Positions 24,529 to 33,638 of a DNA stretch of 49,896 nt are shown here, one piece after another. Every line of letters starts with the position of its first letter. Position 1 is the first letter of the stretch. Origin of the DNA: CALCKU01 sp964654665 (lineage in GTDB: Bacteria > Pseudomonadota > Alphaproteobacteria > Caulobacterales > Maricaulaceae). Both the position numbers and the translations under genes were made by a program. The notes under the pieces are model-generated. The model searched no databases. It was not told the origin of the DNA and worked only from the letters and a program-made list of their open reading frames with translations. The stretch covers positions 1 to 49,896 of the forward strand of contig CAZZKV010000022.1 of the NCBI GenBank assembly GCA_964654665.1, in the 5' to 3' direction.

Positions 24529-24918
24529 GTAAATCTCCGTCCAGCCAGAGTCGCGCGCGGTTCATACTGTTTATAAGTCGAGTTGGCTGCGACAGCCGCT
24601 GAGTTATTAAGTTATTGTGTTTGAAAGCGAACGGATACGCGTCAGCCTTGGCCGTCATAGTCGCGTGTGTTAAAAATGCCGTTCGCATGTAAACTTCCTG
24701 TTACGCATTACTGCGCCTTTCAAAGGCGCAGAACGCGCCTATATGGGAACGAAAAGCTCTAAATGCTTTATTTCGAGTCAGATTTCGTCTGTTCCTAAAG
24801 GCGTCATGCCCCATTTTTAGGTATACGGAAAGGCTAAACTTACGGATAATTGATATTCACTGCCATAGAACTGCTAAAATCAATACTCCATTAAACCTAT
24901 TTCGGTCACTATAGCATT
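24529..24918. promoter_or_regulatory. Divergent rne/amidase intergenic region with rne leader hairpin
   Basis: This 390-nt gap separates divergent rne (minus) and the amidase gene (plus). It contains a near-perfect palindrome at 24711-24731 with arms CTGCGCCTTT and AAAGGCGCAG around a single C, about 180 nt before the rne ATG. In E. coli the long rne leader folds into hairpins that RNase E cleaves to control its own level; a similar role here is an inference. No convincing small gene is seen in it, and the promoters were not resolved. Confidence 0.4.
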
Positions 24919-26136
24919 ATGATTTTGCGGTTTTTTATATGGGTTTGGTCTCTATGGCTTTTGGGGAGCATGCCGGCTTTTAGTCAAACGCTCACCGGGA
25001 TTGCTGTTAATCCGCAAGGGTCGCAGACCAGCGCAACAATACAAATGAACGGGGGTGTTGCGCCGCCTAAAATTTTTGCTATTTCGGAAGACCAGCCGCG
25101 CATTGTAGTTGATTTTGCACAGGCCAGCCCCAGCCTTGGCGGCAAGACATTACCGAATGGACAACGCCAATTACCGGGCGTGGGACATATTAAGGCCATT
25201 CGTTATGCCAGTCGCGGTGAAAGCGGTATACGTGTTGTTTTTGATCTGGTGGATCAGGCCCGTATTCTGGATAAATCAATTAGTAGCGCCGAAGTTTTTC
25301 TCAGCATTGCTGGTCCTGATTTGAAAAAACCAGTCCAAACGGCTCCTCAATTACCAGCCGTGCCAAAACCCAAACCTGCGCTGGAGGCGCGCGTAGAGGC
25401 TGCGCCTAATGTTCCGGTTCCTCGTCTTAATCCTCGCAGGAGTGCTTTGCCCGCCAAACCTGCTCGCAAGCCTGTTATTGTCATAGATGCAGGGCACGGC
25501 GGTTATGATCCGGGGGCCTTGGGCAAAAAGGGGACGAAAGAGAAAGATATCACAATGGCTGCCGCTAAAGAATTAAGCCGTCAATTGACTGCGACGGGCC
25601 GTTATACGGTCATGCTAACCCGCGGGAAGGATATTTATATTAAACATGAAGAACGATTGCGTATCGCGCGTTCAGGCGGGGCCGATTTATTCATATCTAT
25701 ACATGCCGATAGTGCCGGTAATGCCAAAGCTCGCGGTGCCAGTGTCTATACACTAGCCGATAGAGCTAAAAACCGGTCTCGCAAAATTATTAACTCCCAA
25801 AACTGGATTATGGATGTAGATTTGACGCAGCAATCGGACCCTGTTGGCGATATTTTGGTTGATTTAGCGCAGCGTAATACGCAATCACAATCTGATAAAT
25901 TTGCGACAATTTTGATAAAAGAACTCGGAACATCGACACATCTTATTGGAAATTCCCACCGCCGTGCTGGATATTTTGTTTTGTTGGCGCCTGATGTTCC
26001 AGCCGTATTATTAGAGTTGGGATTTCTCTCAAACCGAAAGGATGAAGTTTTGCTCAAAAACACGGTTCATCGCAAGAAAATGATGACCTCTGTCCAAAAG
26101 GCGATTAATCGCTATTTTGATGCGCAAAAGTCGTGA
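24919..26136 (+). CDS. amiC: N-acetylmuramoyl-L-alanine amidase (AMIN + Amidase_3)
   Basis: Periplasmic zinc amidase that removes stem peptides from septal peptidoglycan during daughter-cell separation. The 405-residue protein has a signal peptide (about 1-23, ending PAFSQ) and an AMIN localisation domain (about 25-135). A Pro/Ala-rich linker leads to an Amidase_3 domain from about 184: VIVIDAGHGGYDPGA (zinc His near 193), KEKDITMAAAKEL, DLFISIHADS and the catalytic Glu near 364 in VLLELGFLSN. All metal ligands are visible. It is followed after 93 nt by the PBP1A gene on the same strand, a common alphaproteobacterial pair. Confidence 0.93.
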   Translation: MILRFFIWVWSLWLLGSMPAFSQTLTGIAVNPQGSQTSATIQMNGGVAPPKIFAISEDQPRIVVDFAQASPSLGGKTLPNGQRQLPGVGHIKAIRYASRGESGIRVVFDLVDQARILDKSISSAEVFLSIAGPDLKKPVQTAPQLPAVPKPKPALEARVEAAPNVPVPRLNPRRSALPAKPARKPVIVIDAGHGGYDPGALGKKGTKEKDITMAAAKELSRQLTATGRYTVMLTRGKDIYIKHEERLRIARSGGADLFISIHADSAGNAKARGASVYTLADRAKNRSRKIINSQNWIMDVDLTQQSDPVGDILVDLAQRNTQSQSDKFATILIKELGTSTHLIGNSHRRAGYFVLLAPDVPAVLLELGFLSNRKDEVLLKNTVHRKKMMTSVQKAINRYFDAQKS

Positions 26137-26229
26137 CGTAGGCGTGGTTGGGGCGTATATCTTGGATAACTGAATTGAGTCGCATTGCGTTCACAGTCTT
26201 GCCGCAATTCACACTTAGGCCGCTGATAT

Positions 26230-29200
26230 ATGACTGATATTAGAAAAAGCTCTGAAATGACCCCGATGCAGGGTTCTGATCATACACTGGATGCCGCACG
26301 GCGTAGCGGTGTGCGGCGTTTATGGACTATGATCAAATGGGGCGTGGGCGGCGGTGCCGTTCTGGGGCTATTTGCAGCTATTTTTGTTTTTATTTTTGTT
26401 GTTCGCGTTACAAAAGATTTACCGAGCTTGGAAACATTAGCGGAATATAAGCCCCCGGTCATGACGCGGGTTCATGCTGGGGATGGCAAGCTGATTTCCG
26501 AATTTTCCAAACAAGCCCGTGTTTTCGTACCAGTGGAAACAATTCCTGAAAAACTTCAACAAGCTTTTGTTTCTGCGGAAGACAAACGATTTTATGACCA
26601 TAATGGGTGGGACCCGATCGGGTTAACCCGCGCAGCCTTAACGGCGCCGATGAAAAAAATAAAAAAACAACGCATTGGGGGCACATCGACAATCACCCAG
26701 CAAGTCGCGAAAAATTTCCTAGTTGGTGATGATTACAGCATGACGCGTAAAATTCGCGAAATTGCCATTGCACGCCGCATGGAAAAAGCGCTGACAAAAG
26801 ATGATATTATCGAGCTTTACCTCAATGAGATATATTTCGGACGCGGAGCTTATGGTGTTGCAGCGGCTTCGCTTAAGCATTTTGGAAAACCGATGGACGA
26901 GCTATCACTCGCCCAGATGACCTATTTAGCATCTGTTCCCAAGGGGCCTGCCAATTACCGTCTTGATGACCCCGATGGTTATAAAAAAGCCAAAGCGCGC
27001 CAATCTTATATTTTGGGCCGTATGGCTGAGGATGGATATATTACAGCGGCTGATGTCGAAACGGCAAAAACGGCTGAACTGGATTGGACGCAGCGCTTGG
27101 AGGGGGCAGAGTTTTTGGCGGCAGAATATTTTGTCGAAGAAGCGCGCAAAGATATTTATAAAAAATATGGCGAGGACGAGCTTTATTCTGGTGGGTTATC
27201 AATACGCACGACTTTGGACACTCAGATGCAACTGTCTGCCCGAAAGGCATTGCGCCGCGGCCTTGAAATGTATGACCGCCGCCATGGTTATCGCGGCCCT
27301 TTGGGCCATATGGATGATTTTTCCGATTGGAAACAGAAATTGGCCGCTTTTGATGCCCCGAAAGATATAGGCCAATGGCGCGTAGCTTTGGTGAAGTCTG
27401 CTAAGGGTGATGAGGCGACTTTAGGATTTGTTCCAGCCGATGAGGATGATGACCGTCCGATGGAAGGACGATTAAGCGCAAAAGATATGGGCTGGGCTTT
27501 TGGTGTTGATGATAAAGATGTTAAAGTCCCGATTACGCAAATTTTAACGGCAGGCGACATCATCCTTGTCGAGGTGAAAGCCAAAACAGAAATAGAGTAT
27601 AATTTGCGCCAAGTCCCTGAAGCGAACGGGGGATTGATTGCTATGGACCCGCATACTGGCCGTGTTTTAGCGCTGGTTGGGGGATATAGTTTTGACCAGA
27701 GCCAATTTAACCGTGCAACTCAGGCTTATCGTCAGCCGGGTTCTGCTTTTAAACCCTTTGTGTATGCGGCTGCATTGGATAGGGGCTATACGCCAGCTAG
27801 CCAAGTGCTGGATGCGCCTTTTGTGATTGAACGTCAGGATGCACTCTGCGCGGAAGAGGAACTCGATGAAAATGGTAATCCTATCATTGTTGACGAATTG
27901 GACGCTTTGCCTTTGCGCGGGACAGCGGTCCAAGAAGCGGGCGCTGTGGAAGACACAGAGGATGCTGAGGAGTGTGAGAAATTTTATAAGCCTAGCAATT
28001 ATAATGAAGGGGCGTGGTATGGCCTTTCGACTTTACGGTTAGGATTAGAGAAATCGCGTAATGCTATGACGGTTCGCCTCGCCAATGATATTGGGATGCG
28101 CCCGATTCAACATTACGGTAAAGCCTTTGGTATATATGATGATGTGAAGCCGGAATTAGCGTGGTCCTTAGGGGCTGGCGAAACGACATTATTACGTCTG
28201 GCCTCGGCCTATTCTACGCTTGTGAATGGCGGTAAATCTGTCACCCCGACCTTACTTGACCGTGTTCAAGATGGGAAAGGTAAAACAGTTTTTGTCCATA
28301 ATGATGACATTTGTGAAGCTTGTGCTGTGGATGAGTGGCAAGGCCAAGCGCCGCCAGAACTGCCTGATATGCGCGAGACAGTTGTTGATCCGGTAACGGC
28401 TTATCAAGTCACCTTTATGCTCAAGGGTGTTGTTGATAATGGAACGGGCCGCAGTATCAGTGTTTTGAACCGTCCATTAGGCGGAAAAACGGGGACCACG
28501 AATGATTACCGGGATGCCTGGTTTATGGGGTTTTCACCGGATCTTGTGGCGGGAGTTTATGTGGGTTATGACACGCCGCGTCCGTTAAATAATGAAGCTG
28601 GCGGCAAGGCTGCCGCTCCGATTTTTCGAGATTTTATGCGCGAGGCTTTAAAGGATAAGCCGGTTGTCCCCTTTCGTATTCCAGAGGGCGTAACCTTGTC
28701 CCCGGTTAACCGTGATACGGGTGAGCCCTCGTTTATCGGGGCTCCGAACTTTATTCTCGAAGCCTTTCGTCCCGGCAGCGAACCTCGATTGGGGGATCTG
28801 GCATCAACTATTCGCGTTGGCGGGGGCAGTGATACATTTATTGGCGGCGGATTTAATTATGGGGGAGATCAGGATGAAGATATCTCCGATCTGGATTTTA
28901 GTGAAGAGGATACCATAGACGCAGACGCTACGGATAATACAGATCAGACAGTGGGAACGGATGAAGCCGCGGGGGCAGATTCTGAAGACGCGGTTAACCC
29001 CTCGCTCGATAAGGCCGTTAAAGAGGCTGCCGAAGGGGATGATTTTACGGATGAAAAAGAGGATGCTGGTCAGAGTGAGCTGAAGCTTAAAACACCTGTG
29101 GGTGAGGCCGTTATGGCTGATAATAAGGTCGCCATATCTACATCGGACGCGAGCGAAACGGCTGACGTTGAAGGCGCTGTATTACCAAATGTGCAATCGC

Positions 29201-29292
29201 AATTAGACCTTCCAGCTAAGCCATCAGACGCCGTCGCGTCTAAAGCTGATGATGACGCCGAGGAAGATGACATTGATGACGGCTTGTATTAA
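26230..29292 (+). CDS. mrcA: Penicillin-binding protein 1A, bifunctional
   Basis: Inner-membrane peptidoglycan glycosyltransferase and transpeptidase. The 1020-residue protein has a cytoplasmic N-terminus, one transmembrane segment (about 39-61) and a GT51 domain with SAEDKRFYDHNG (Glu near 117) and GGTSTITQQVAKN. An OB-like insertion follows, then a transpeptidase domain with SxxK in QPGSAFKPF (Ser near 504), SRN in LEKSRNAMT and KTG in GGKTGTTNDYRDAWFMG (near 753). The last 150 residues are a highly acidic, low-complexity tail (Asp/Glu/Ala/Thr) after a Gly-rich stretch and end DDIDDGLY. The tail is longer than in typical PBP1A and would lie in the periplasm. It follows the amidase gene and precedes prfB by 8 nt. 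Confidence 0.93.
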   Translation: MTDIRKSSEMTPMQGSDHTLDAARRSGVRRLWTMIKWGVGGGAVLGLFAAIFVFIFVVRVTKDLPSLETLAEYKPPVMTRVHAGDGKLISEFSKQARVFVPVETIPEKLQQAFVSAEDKRFYDHNGWDPIGLTRAALTAPMKKIKKQRIGGTSTITQQVAKNFLVGDDYSMTRKIREIAIARRMEKALTKDDIIELYLNEIYFGRGAYGVAAASLKHFGKPMDELSLAQMTYLASVPKGPANYRLDDPDGYKKAKARQSYILGRMAEDGYITAADVETAKTAELDWTQRLEGAEFLAAEYFVEEARKDIYKKYGEDELYSGGLSIRTTLDTQMQLSARKALRRGLEMYDRRHGYRGPLGHMDDFSDWKQKLAAFDAPKDIGQWRVALVKSAKGDEATLGFVPADEDDDRPMEGRLSAKDMGWAFGVDDKDVKVPITQILTAGDIILVEVKAKTEIEYNLRQVPEANGGLIAMDPHTGRVLALVGGYSFDQSQFNRATQAYRQPGSAFKPFVYAAALDRGYTPASQVLDAPFVIERQDALCAEEELDENGNPIIVDELDALPLRGTAVQEAGAVEDTEDAEECEKFYKPSNYNEGAWYGLSTLRLGLEKSRNAMTVRLANDIGMRPIQHYGKAFGIYDDVKPELAWSLGAGETTLLRLASAYSTLVNGGKSVTPTLLDRVQDGKGKTVFVHNDDICEACAVDEWQGQAPPELPDMRETVVDPVTAYQVTFMLKGVVDNGTGRSISVLNRPLGGKTGTTNDYRDAWFMGFSPDLVAGVYVGYDTPRPLNNEAGGKAAAPIFRDFMREALKDKPVVPFRIPEGVTLSPVNRDTGEPSFIGAPNFILEAFRPGSEPRLGDLASTIRVGGGSDTFIGGGFNYGGDQDEDISDLDFSEEDTIDADATDNTDQTVGTDEAAGADSEDAVNPSLDKAVKEAAEGDDFTDEKEDAGQSELKLKTPVGEAVMADNKVAISTSDASETADVEGAVLPNVQSQLDLPAKPSDAVASKADDDAEEDDIDDGLY

Positions 29293-29300
29293 AGGGCGTT

Positions 29301-30411
29301 ATGCGGGCTGATATTGAAACGATGAGAGCGTCTATTGAGCAGTCGATTGAACTGCTAAGGAGGCGTCTTTGACTGGGACATTGCTGAAAAACGTCTGGCA
29401 GAGTTAACCGCTCTGGCCGAAGCGCCCGGATTTTGGGATGATCCTGTTGCCGCTCAAGGCTTGATGCGTGAACGGAGCCGTCTTGAAGCCTCTTTTGAGG
29501 CGATTAAATCCCTGACAACCCACCTTGCCGAGAATGTGGATTTGGCTGAACTGGCCGAAATGGAGGGTGATGAGGCCATTATTAGCGAAACTGTTTCAGC
29601 TCTGAAAACATTGCAGAAAAAGGCGGATAAGGCGGAGCTTGAAGCTTTATTAGCGGGCGAAGCGGATGCCAATGATGCCTTTGTTGAAATTCATCCGGGG
29701 GCAGGCGGCACGGAGGCGCAGGATTGGGCCTATATGATCTTGCGTATGTATATGCGTTGGGCCAATGCGGCCGGGTTCAAAGTGGACGTTTTAGAAGAAC
29801 AGAGCGGAGATGAAGCCGGTATAAAATCAGCGACAATTCGGGTGAAGGGCGAAAATGCCTATGGTTGGCTTAAAACAGAGAGCGGGGTCCACCGTCTTGT
29901 GCGCATATCGCCCTATGATTCCAGTGCACGCCGTCATACCAGCTTTGCAAGTGTATGGGTGTATCCCCAGATTGACGATACAATTGATATAGAGATTAAT
30001 GAATCCGATTGCCGGATTGACACCTATCGAGCCTCCGGGGCTGGTGGGCAACATGTGAATAAGACGGACTCTGCTGTCCGTATCACGCATGAACCCTCCG
30101 GCGTCGTGGTACAATGCCAAAATGACCGGTCTCAACATAAAAACCGGGCACAAGCCTGGGATATGCTGCGAGCGCGCCTTTATGAGCTAGAGTTACAACG
30201 CCGCGAGGAACAGGCGCAGGCGAACGCTGATTCAAAATCTGATATTGGATGGGGACATCAAATACGGTCATATGTCCTACAACCCTATCAAATGGTCAAA
30301 GATTTACGCACAGGGCTTGAAACATCCGATACCAGTGGTGTTTTGGATGGCGATTTAAGCCCTTTTATGGCCGCAGCTTTATCGGCCCGTATTGAGGCTG
30401 CCGATAGTTAG
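29301..30411 (+). CDS. prfB: Peptide chain release factor 2, with programmed +1 frameshift
   Basis: Class I release factor for UGA/UAA stops. Reading from ATG 29301 gives 23 codons, ending CTT, then in-frame TGA (29370-29372). An AGGAGG element lies just upstream (29358-29363), so the sequence AGGAGGcgtCTTTGAC is the classical RF2 autoregulatory frameshift site. Shifting +1 (skipping T29370) continues as DWDIAEKRLAELTALAEAPG, which matches RF2 perfectly, and yields about 369 residues. The peptidyl-tRNA hydrolysis motif GAGGQHVNKTDSAVR is intact. The stop-codon tripeptide reads SPY (in RISPYDSSARRHTSF) instead of the E. coli SPF, a conservative change. A start at 29461 would be a truncation artefact. 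Confidence 0.96.
29358..29373 (+). promoter_or_regulatory. RF2 programmed frameshift signal
   Basis: The Shine-Dalgarno-like AGGAGG, a 3-nt spacer, the slippery codon CTT and stop TGA followed by C form the standard prfB recoding signal. When RF2 is scarce, ribosomes pause at UGA and slip +1. Confidence 0.95.
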
Positions 30412-30477
30412 CTTTTAGAAGCCGAATGCATAGACACGCTTTAAACCGGAATGTGATAGCCCTAAAAGAAACCCGGA

Positions 30478-30912
30478 TTAGGCCGTTTTCTTTGCAGATT
30501 TGTTGGGCGTTGGCGGAGCTGATTTGCGGGAACATTTGCCGTCAAAAAAGGCGCCATTGGCAATCGTCAACTGGTCTTGGACAATATCGGCTTGAACATT
30601 GGCTGTTTCGGCTAATTCAACCGTTCCGGCATCAATTTTTCCCGTAACTTTACCGCGAATGTGGACGAGTCCGGCATTGACTTTACCATTGACAGCTCCT
30701 TGCTCGCCAATGGTGAGTGTATTGGCTTTTACATTGCCATCAAGACGGCCATCAATTTGGACATCGCCATCGGTTTTAATGTCGCCGGTAATCACAAGGT
30801 CACGGGCTAGAATAGAGGGGGCTGAATTGGGTGTCATGGTTTTATTGGATGTCGCTTTTTTTGGAGATTCAGCAGGAGCTGAAGGTGTGTTAGAGTTAGT
30901 TTTGCTGAACAT
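30478..30912 (-). CDS. bacA: Bactofilin
   Basis: Cytoskeletal polymer-forming protein at the inner membrane. The 144-residue protein has a disordered Ser/Thr/Pro/Lys-rich N-terminus (1-33). The bactofilin beta-helix follows, with regularly spaced short strands (about 34-130): LVITGDIKTDGDVQIDGRL, then ANTLTIGEQGAVNGKV and VHIRGKVTGKIDA. It ends in a short basic/Ser tail. Its start overlaps the end of the upstream M23 gene by 17 nt, tying the two products together. In stalked and budding relatives (Hyphomonas, Rhodomicrobium) a bactofilin is encoded with, and recruits, an M23 peptidase that shapes the cell; this pair has the same arrangement. Confidence 0.92.
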   Translation of the reverse strand: MFSKTNSNTPSAPAESPKKATSNKTMTPNSAPSILARDLVITGDIKTDGDVQIDGRLDGNVKANTLTIGEQGAVNGKVNAGLVHIRGKVTGKIDAGTVELAETANVQADIVQDQLTIANGAFFDGKCSRKSAPPTPNKSAKKTA

Positions 30913-32122
30913 AATTGCCGGCCTTCAAAAATTTATCGGGGTCAAAACGGCGACCCTGAAACATGATTTCATAGTGTAGGTGAGTTGCTGTACTTCGTCC
31001 AGTAGAACCCATACCACCGATTTTTTCTCCTGTGGAGAGAATTTGGCCACGTTTTACATATGTTTTGGCAAGGTGAGCGTAGCGGGTTTTAAAGCCATGA
31101 CCATGATCGATTTCAACCATACGGCCATATGTTCCATTACGGCCAACATATGTTACGCGACCGGGAGCCGTTGCGACGATAGGGGCTAATTTACGTCCTC
31201 CGAAATCAATACCGCGGTGCATAGCCGGGCGTTTTGTAATCGGGTCTGTTCTAAGGCCATAGGAACTTGTCTTATAGGTTTCATCGCGGACAGGGTGACT
31301 AAAGGGCACAGATAGTACGGCATTATCCAAGGCTTCAGCTTCGGCTACGCGGGCTTTGATACTGGCGATACGGGATCCAAAATGCTGTCCGTCTTGCGGG
31401 GTATTTTGTTCTCCCACCCCAATGAAAGGGCCACCTTTGCCAAATGCGCCTCCGTCCAAGATTTGTTCGACGCTCAAATCCGTTGATTGCAAAATGGACC
31501 GGTTGCGTTCAATCCGCTGCAAGGTTGTTGTTTCAGCCGCTTCCAATATGTAATTTTGCTTATGGTCAATATCACGTAAGGCACCCTTAACAGGTAGAGC
31601 ATCGGCTGCGTTTGCTGATTTTTTGACAAGACTCCGGCGCGGTTGACGCGGGATGGCATCTCGAACGGTAGGAGACATGAGTACTTTTTCTTTTGCGTAT
31701 CCCGCCCCTGTGATGGGCTGGAAATCAGGTGTTTGTCCTGATGTCTCAAGAATTTTCGAAATTGTTGAATGTTTTTCTTCCATCTTTTTAGCGAAACGGT
31801 CAAAATTCTCGCGTTGTTGGCTTAACATCAAATTGGCACTGTCGACTTGTGCACGCGATTCTTCGAGGAGCCGCTCATATTTAGCATCGCTTTTTTGGGC
31901 TTCTTTTGTTGGAAAGCTCAGAGGGTTGCGTCCAAGAAATACAGACGTAATTGTTAATGCGCACCATAATGCAGCCAAAGCAATACCGCTGGAAATGCCC
32001 AGCTGTAATTTAGTGCCAAACACATAATAGCGTACTTCACCGCCGGACCGGAGGTAAATTTGGCGCTCAGGAAAATATTGGAGAATGCGTTTTTTGCATT
32101 CCTCAATGACATCAGTGATCAT
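30896..32122 (-). CDS. Membrane-anchored M23 peptidoglycan endopeptidase (LmdC-like)
   Basis: The 408-residue protein has a short cytoplasmic N-terminus containing RQIYLRSGGEVRYYVFG, one transmembrane segment (about 40-62) and a long alpha-helical, probably coiled-coil, periplasmic stretch (75-130). The C-terminal M23 domain contains MHRGIDFGG (first zinc His and Asp), the stretch PGRVTYVGRNGTYGRMVEID, HGHGFKTRYAHL and THLHYEIM (HxH). It is expected to cleave peptidoglycan crosslinks. The overlap with the bactofilin gene, and the conserved-looking cytoplasmic peptide before the membrane segment, fit bactofilin recruitment through the N-terminus as described for LmdC. A catalytically inactive regulator is unlikely because the zinc residues are all present. 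Confidence 0.9.
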   Translation of the reverse strand: MITDVIEECKKRILQYFPERQIYLRSGGEVRYYVFGTKLQLGISSGIALAALWCALTITSVFLGRNPLSFPTKEAQKSDAKYERLLEESRAQVDSANLMLSQQRENFDRFAKKMEEKHSTISKILETSGQTPDFQPITGAGYAKEKVLMSPTVRDAIPRQPRRSLVKKSANAADALPVKGALRDIDHKQNYILEAAETTTLQRIERNRSILQSTDLSVEQILDGGAFGKGGPFIGVGEQNTPQDGQHFGSRIASIKARVAEAEALDNAVLSVPFSHPVRDETYKTSSYGLRTDPITKRPAMHRGIDFGGRKLAPIVATAPGRVTYVGRNGTYGRMVEIDHGHGFKTRYAHLAKTYVKRGQILSTGEKIGGMGSTGRSTATHLHYEIMFQGRRFDPDKFLKAGNYVQQN

Positions 32123-32231
32123 GAGTTCCCGTCCGGTTTATTGTTCTTCTCGCATTGGACAAAATTCTAACCAAAGTTTCAAGGGGTTTTCTAGGTTTGG
32201 TACTAAATTTTATGAAAGGAATGCACAAAAA

Positions 32232-33056
32232 TTAGGTGAATTTGAGAGCAGAATTGTAATATCGCTCAGGAATTTCGGCTTTATCACGCGCTGGAACGTT
32301 AAACGGGGGCTTTAACAGGCCTTTGAAATAGGTTTTAACAAGGGCTTTAAAGAATGTTTCCGGCTCTTTTTGTTGTGCAGCGGCTATGAAATGGAACCAT
32401 TTTGACCCTGTGCGAACATGGCCAATTTCTTCATCATAGATGATCTGTAATATAGCGGCGCTGCGATCATCCCCGGCTTTCTTCAATTTTTCAATCATGG
32501 GCGGTGTAACATCCAATCCTCGCGCTTCTAGCACCATGGGAGCTATAGCCAATCGGGCCGGTAAATTGTCTGCGGTTGCTTGGGCCGCTTCCCAAAGACC
32601 ATTATGGGCCGGAAGCGCACCATAGGTGAGCGACCCCATTGCCATACGCTGGGTGATCATTGTGAAATGCCGAGCTTCATCATCGCAAACCATCACCCAA
32701 TCCGTAATAAAAGCACCACGCTTTTCATCTGGAATGAGCGGCGACATTCCAAACCGTGCTATCATATCTGCGGCCAGATCAATTGCGTTGAACTCAATAT
32801 GGGCAACGGCATGCAGCAGGGCTGCACGGCCTTGTTCTGACCCCAATCTGCGGCGCGGAACATCGGCGGGATTAACAAGTTTGGGTGTTGCCGGACGAGC
32901 CGGTGATAATGGCAGGCTTGGCTTTTGCGCTGCGGAGCTATCGCAAATGACCGGGTCATGCTCCCAATCAGAGCGTAATCGATGAGCCGCGGCCACTTTC
33001 TCGGTTGGGTCTGCGGTTAGCAGGACCGTGCAAGCATTTTTAAGCGCGGAATGCAT
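32232..33056 (-). CDS. DUF455 ferritin-like protein
   Basis: Conserved protein of unknown exact function. The 274-residue sequence shows the DUF455 pattern, a four-helix ferritin-like bundle with carboxylate/histidine metal ligands: HAVAHIEFNAIDLAADM (Glu in helix 1), DDEARHF (ExxH), LEARGLDV and DEEIGHVRTG (ExxH). These two ExxH pairs and the extra Glu residues imply a diiron or dimanganese centre related to the MiaE-like fold. No signal peptide is seen. It lies between the peroxiredoxin gene and the M23/bactofilin pair, all on the minus strand. The substrate is not known. Confidence 0.88.
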   Translation of the reverse strand: MHSALKNACTVLLTADPTEKVAAAHRLRSDWEHDPVICDSSAAQKPSLPLSPARPATPKLVNPADVPRRRLGSEQGRAALLHAVAHIEFNAIDLAADMIARFGMSPLIPDEKRGAFITDWVMVCDDEARHFTMITQRMAMGSLTYGALPAHNGLWEAAQATADNLPARLAIAPMVLEARGLDVTPPMIEKLKKAGDDRSAAILQIIYDEEIGHVRTGSKWFHFIAAAQQKEPETFFKALVKTYFKGLLKPPFNVPARDKAEIPERYYNSALKFT

Positions 33057-33072
33057 CTGAGTTTTTACCTTG

Positions 33073-33546
33073 TTAACCCGCGCGGGCGGTCATTGTTTCT
33101 AATACAGTGTCAACATGGCCTTTGACACGAACTTTGCGCCATATGTCAGCTATTGTTCCATCCGGGTCGATCAGAAAAGTTGCGCGTTCGATTCCCATAT
33201 AGGTTTTACCATACATCTTTTTTTCGACCCAGACACCATAACCATCTGTAACTGTTCCGTCTTCGTCCGCCCCCAATGTTATTGTCAAATCATGTTTTGC
33301 GATAAATTTGTCATGTTTCGTTGCTGTGTCGCGTGATATGCCTAAAATATCAGCTCCGGCAGCTGCAAATGCGTCTTTCTTCTCGCTAAAGCCAATAGCC
33401 TCAGTGGTGCAGCCCGGTGTATCGTCTTTTGGATAAAAATATAAAACCAGATATCGGCCTTTATAACCATCACGTGTGACAGTTTGGCCATTTTGCGTCA
33501 TTATTGTAAAGTCAGGGGCCATATCGCCAGTTTTTAAATCTATCAT
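33073..33546 (-). CDS. bcp: Thioredoxin-dependent thiol peroxidase (Bcp/PrxQ type)
   Basis: Reduces hydrogen peroxide and organic hydroperoxides in the cytoplasm. I chose the ATG at 33546 because the upstream in-frame stretch to 33621 is unlike the family, and AGAGGAA sits 7 nt before this ATG. The resulting 157 residues begin MIDLKTGDMAPDF. They contain LYFYPKDDTPGCTTEAIGFS, the peroxidatic Cys site of Bcp (usual PxxxTxxC variant), ILGISRDT and WVEKKMYGKTYMGIERATF. The family's usual resolving Cys position (TPGCTxEAxxF followed by C) reads GFS, so this is a 1-Cys-like variant or uses another resolving partner. It is divergent from the YhdP-like gene. Confidence 0.92.
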   Translation of the reverse strand: MIDLKTGDMAPDFTIMTQNGQTVTRDGYKGRYLVLYFYPKDDTPGCTTEAIGFSEKKDAFAAAGADILGISRDTATKHDKFIAKHDLTITLGADEDGTVTDGYGVWVEKKMYGKTYMGIERATFLIDPDGTIADIWRKVRVKGHVDTVLETMTARAG

Positions 33547-33638
33547 ATTGGAATTTCCTCTGGTGTTTCTGTCCGAAGTGTAATTTGCTTGCGCAGAGTC
33601 GCAGGTTACACTTTCCTGCACGCCATATATTAGGCCCT

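Noticed and set aside
33585..33638. Upstream start for the YhdP-like gene
   Set aside because: The extra 18 residues overlap the divergent peroxiredoxin promoter region, and the family-like start is the ATG at 33639.
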